Of a DNA stretch of 15,608 bases, positions 15,008-15,608 are shown piece by piece; position 1 is the first letter of the stretch, and each line of letters begins with the position of its first letter. The stretch is taken from positions 1-15,608 of the forward strand of contig CAJGCK010000028.1 of NCBI GenBank assembly GCA_904501795.1, written 5' to 3'. Origin of the DNA: an uncultured Clostridia bacterium (lineage in GTDB: Bacteria > Bacillota > Clostridia > Christensenellales > Borkfalkiaceae). A program made the position numbers and the translations under genes. A model generated the notes under the pieces. That model did not search any database. It worked only from the letters and a program-made list of their open reading frames with translations, and was not told the DNA's origin.

Positions 15008-15608
15008 TAAAAAAATTTTTTTCTCGCGGATACGTGTTTTTAGTTTTAGCATTTATATACATACCGATTTTTATTTTAGTAATATATAGCTTTAACCAAG
15101 GCAAAACCATAGGCGTATGGGAAAGTTTTTCACTAGTTTGGTATAAGAAGTTGCACGAGATTAAAGACGTTGTTTTAAACACCGTAGTTTTAGCGGTTGT
15201 GTCTTCTATTATTGCAACGATTTTAGGCACTTTAGGTGCTATAGGTATATATTATAGCAAAGGCAAACTTGGTAAAGGTGTTAAAGGGCTCTCTCAAATT
15301 CCCGTGGTTAACTCCGAAGTAGTGACGGCTTGTGCGCTTGTAATGTTATTTATGATACTTGGAATGTCGCATCGCTCGATGTTTGGTTTATACGTTGGGC
15401 ATGTATTATTATCTGCGCCTTTCGTTGTATTATCTGTTATGCCAAAACTTAAACAAATGGATTCAAGCCTATACGAAGCGGCTTTAGACTTAGGTGCAAC
15501 GCCTACGCAAGCATTGTTCAAAGTTGTTTTGCCTGAGATTTTACCTGGTGTATTTGCTGGCTTTATGTTAGCGGTAACCTTGTCGTTAGACGATTATATA
15601 GTAACGGC
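15004..15608 (+). CDS. potC: Polyamine ABC transporter permease PotC, 3' truncated by the window
   Basis: The second membrane subunit of the importer. The ATG at 15004 overlaps the potB stop (ATGA) and the frame stays open to the last base, giving the first 201 residues of a protein usually 260-270 long. The sequence fits PotC: an N-terminal helix (about 10-30), the periplasmic YSFNQG...ESFSLVWYKKL segment, further helices, then the EAA coupling loop LYEAALDLGATPTQALFKVVLPEILPG and FAGFMLAVTLSLDDYIV, a PotC/PotI hallmark. The remaining helix and stop lie beyond the window, where potD, the substrate-binding lipoprotein, would be expected in many genomes. Apart from the window edge, nothing suggests a broken gene. 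Confidence 0.95.
   Translation, partial: MIKKFFSRGYVFLVLAFIYIPIFILVIYSFNQGKTIGVWESFSLVWYKKLHEIKDVVLNTVVLAVVSSIIATILGTLGAIGIYYSKGKLGKGVKGLSQIPVVNSEVVTACALVMLFMILGMSHRSMFGLYVGHVLLSAPFVVLSVMPKLKQMDSSLYEAALDLGATPTQALFKVVLPEILPGVFAGFMLAVTLSLDDYIVT

Overview
The window is AT-rich (mid-30s % GC by eye), densely coding bacterial chromosome. Gene content, strong AGGAGG-type ribosome binding sites, TTGACA/TATAAT promoters, a fused ispH-rpsA gene and the FAD enzyme-cmk-plsC-ispH/rpsA order point to Bacillota, most likely an uncultured Clostridia-type anaerobe. There are no rRNA or tRNA genes, CRISPR arrays, insertion sequences or phage genes, and no gene-free stretch exceeds 300 bases.

Layout. (1) Bases 1-3858, plus strand: a tight housekeeping operon with the 3' end of a BaiN/YhiN-type flavoprotein, cytidylate kinase, a PlsC-type acyltransferase and a 712-residue IspH-ribosomal protein S1 fusion, closed by an intrinsic terminator. 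(2) 3919-5451, plus: a PutP-type sodium/solute symporter that converges on (3) 5511-7925, minus: a CtpE-like P-type ATPase, with a shared bidirectional terminator between them. (4) 8001-10430, minus: leucyl-tRNA synthetase, with its own clear promoter and no T-box leader. (5) 10606-11843, plus: galactokinase, divergent from leuS, split by a -1 frameshift lying exactly on an A AAA AAC heptamer. (6) 12075 to the window end, plus: an HTH-cupin regulator followed by potA, potB and a 3'-truncated potC, a polyamine (spermidine/putrescine-type) ABC importer whose genes overlap by 4 bases.

How the genes work together. Region 1 combines nucleotide, phospholipid and isoprenoid synthesis with translation, the usual growth-linked grouping. 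Region 6 looks self-contained: a PuuR-like sensor is co-transcribed with the polyamine importer, and TTAAAC/GTTTAA repeats just after the predicted start site are candidate autoregulatory operators. The binding protein PotD would be expected downstream of the window.

Most interesting points: a perfect AGGAGG plus in-frame ATG at the IspH/S1 junction, which could yield free S1 from the fusion mRNA; the galactokinase slippery heptamer with an upstream SD-like element and a downstream hairpin; a PotA with a linker insert and duplicated TOBE domains; and a context-dependent codon bias (C-ending codons before G) with many ACGT tetranucleotides. No entirely new multi-gene system was found.
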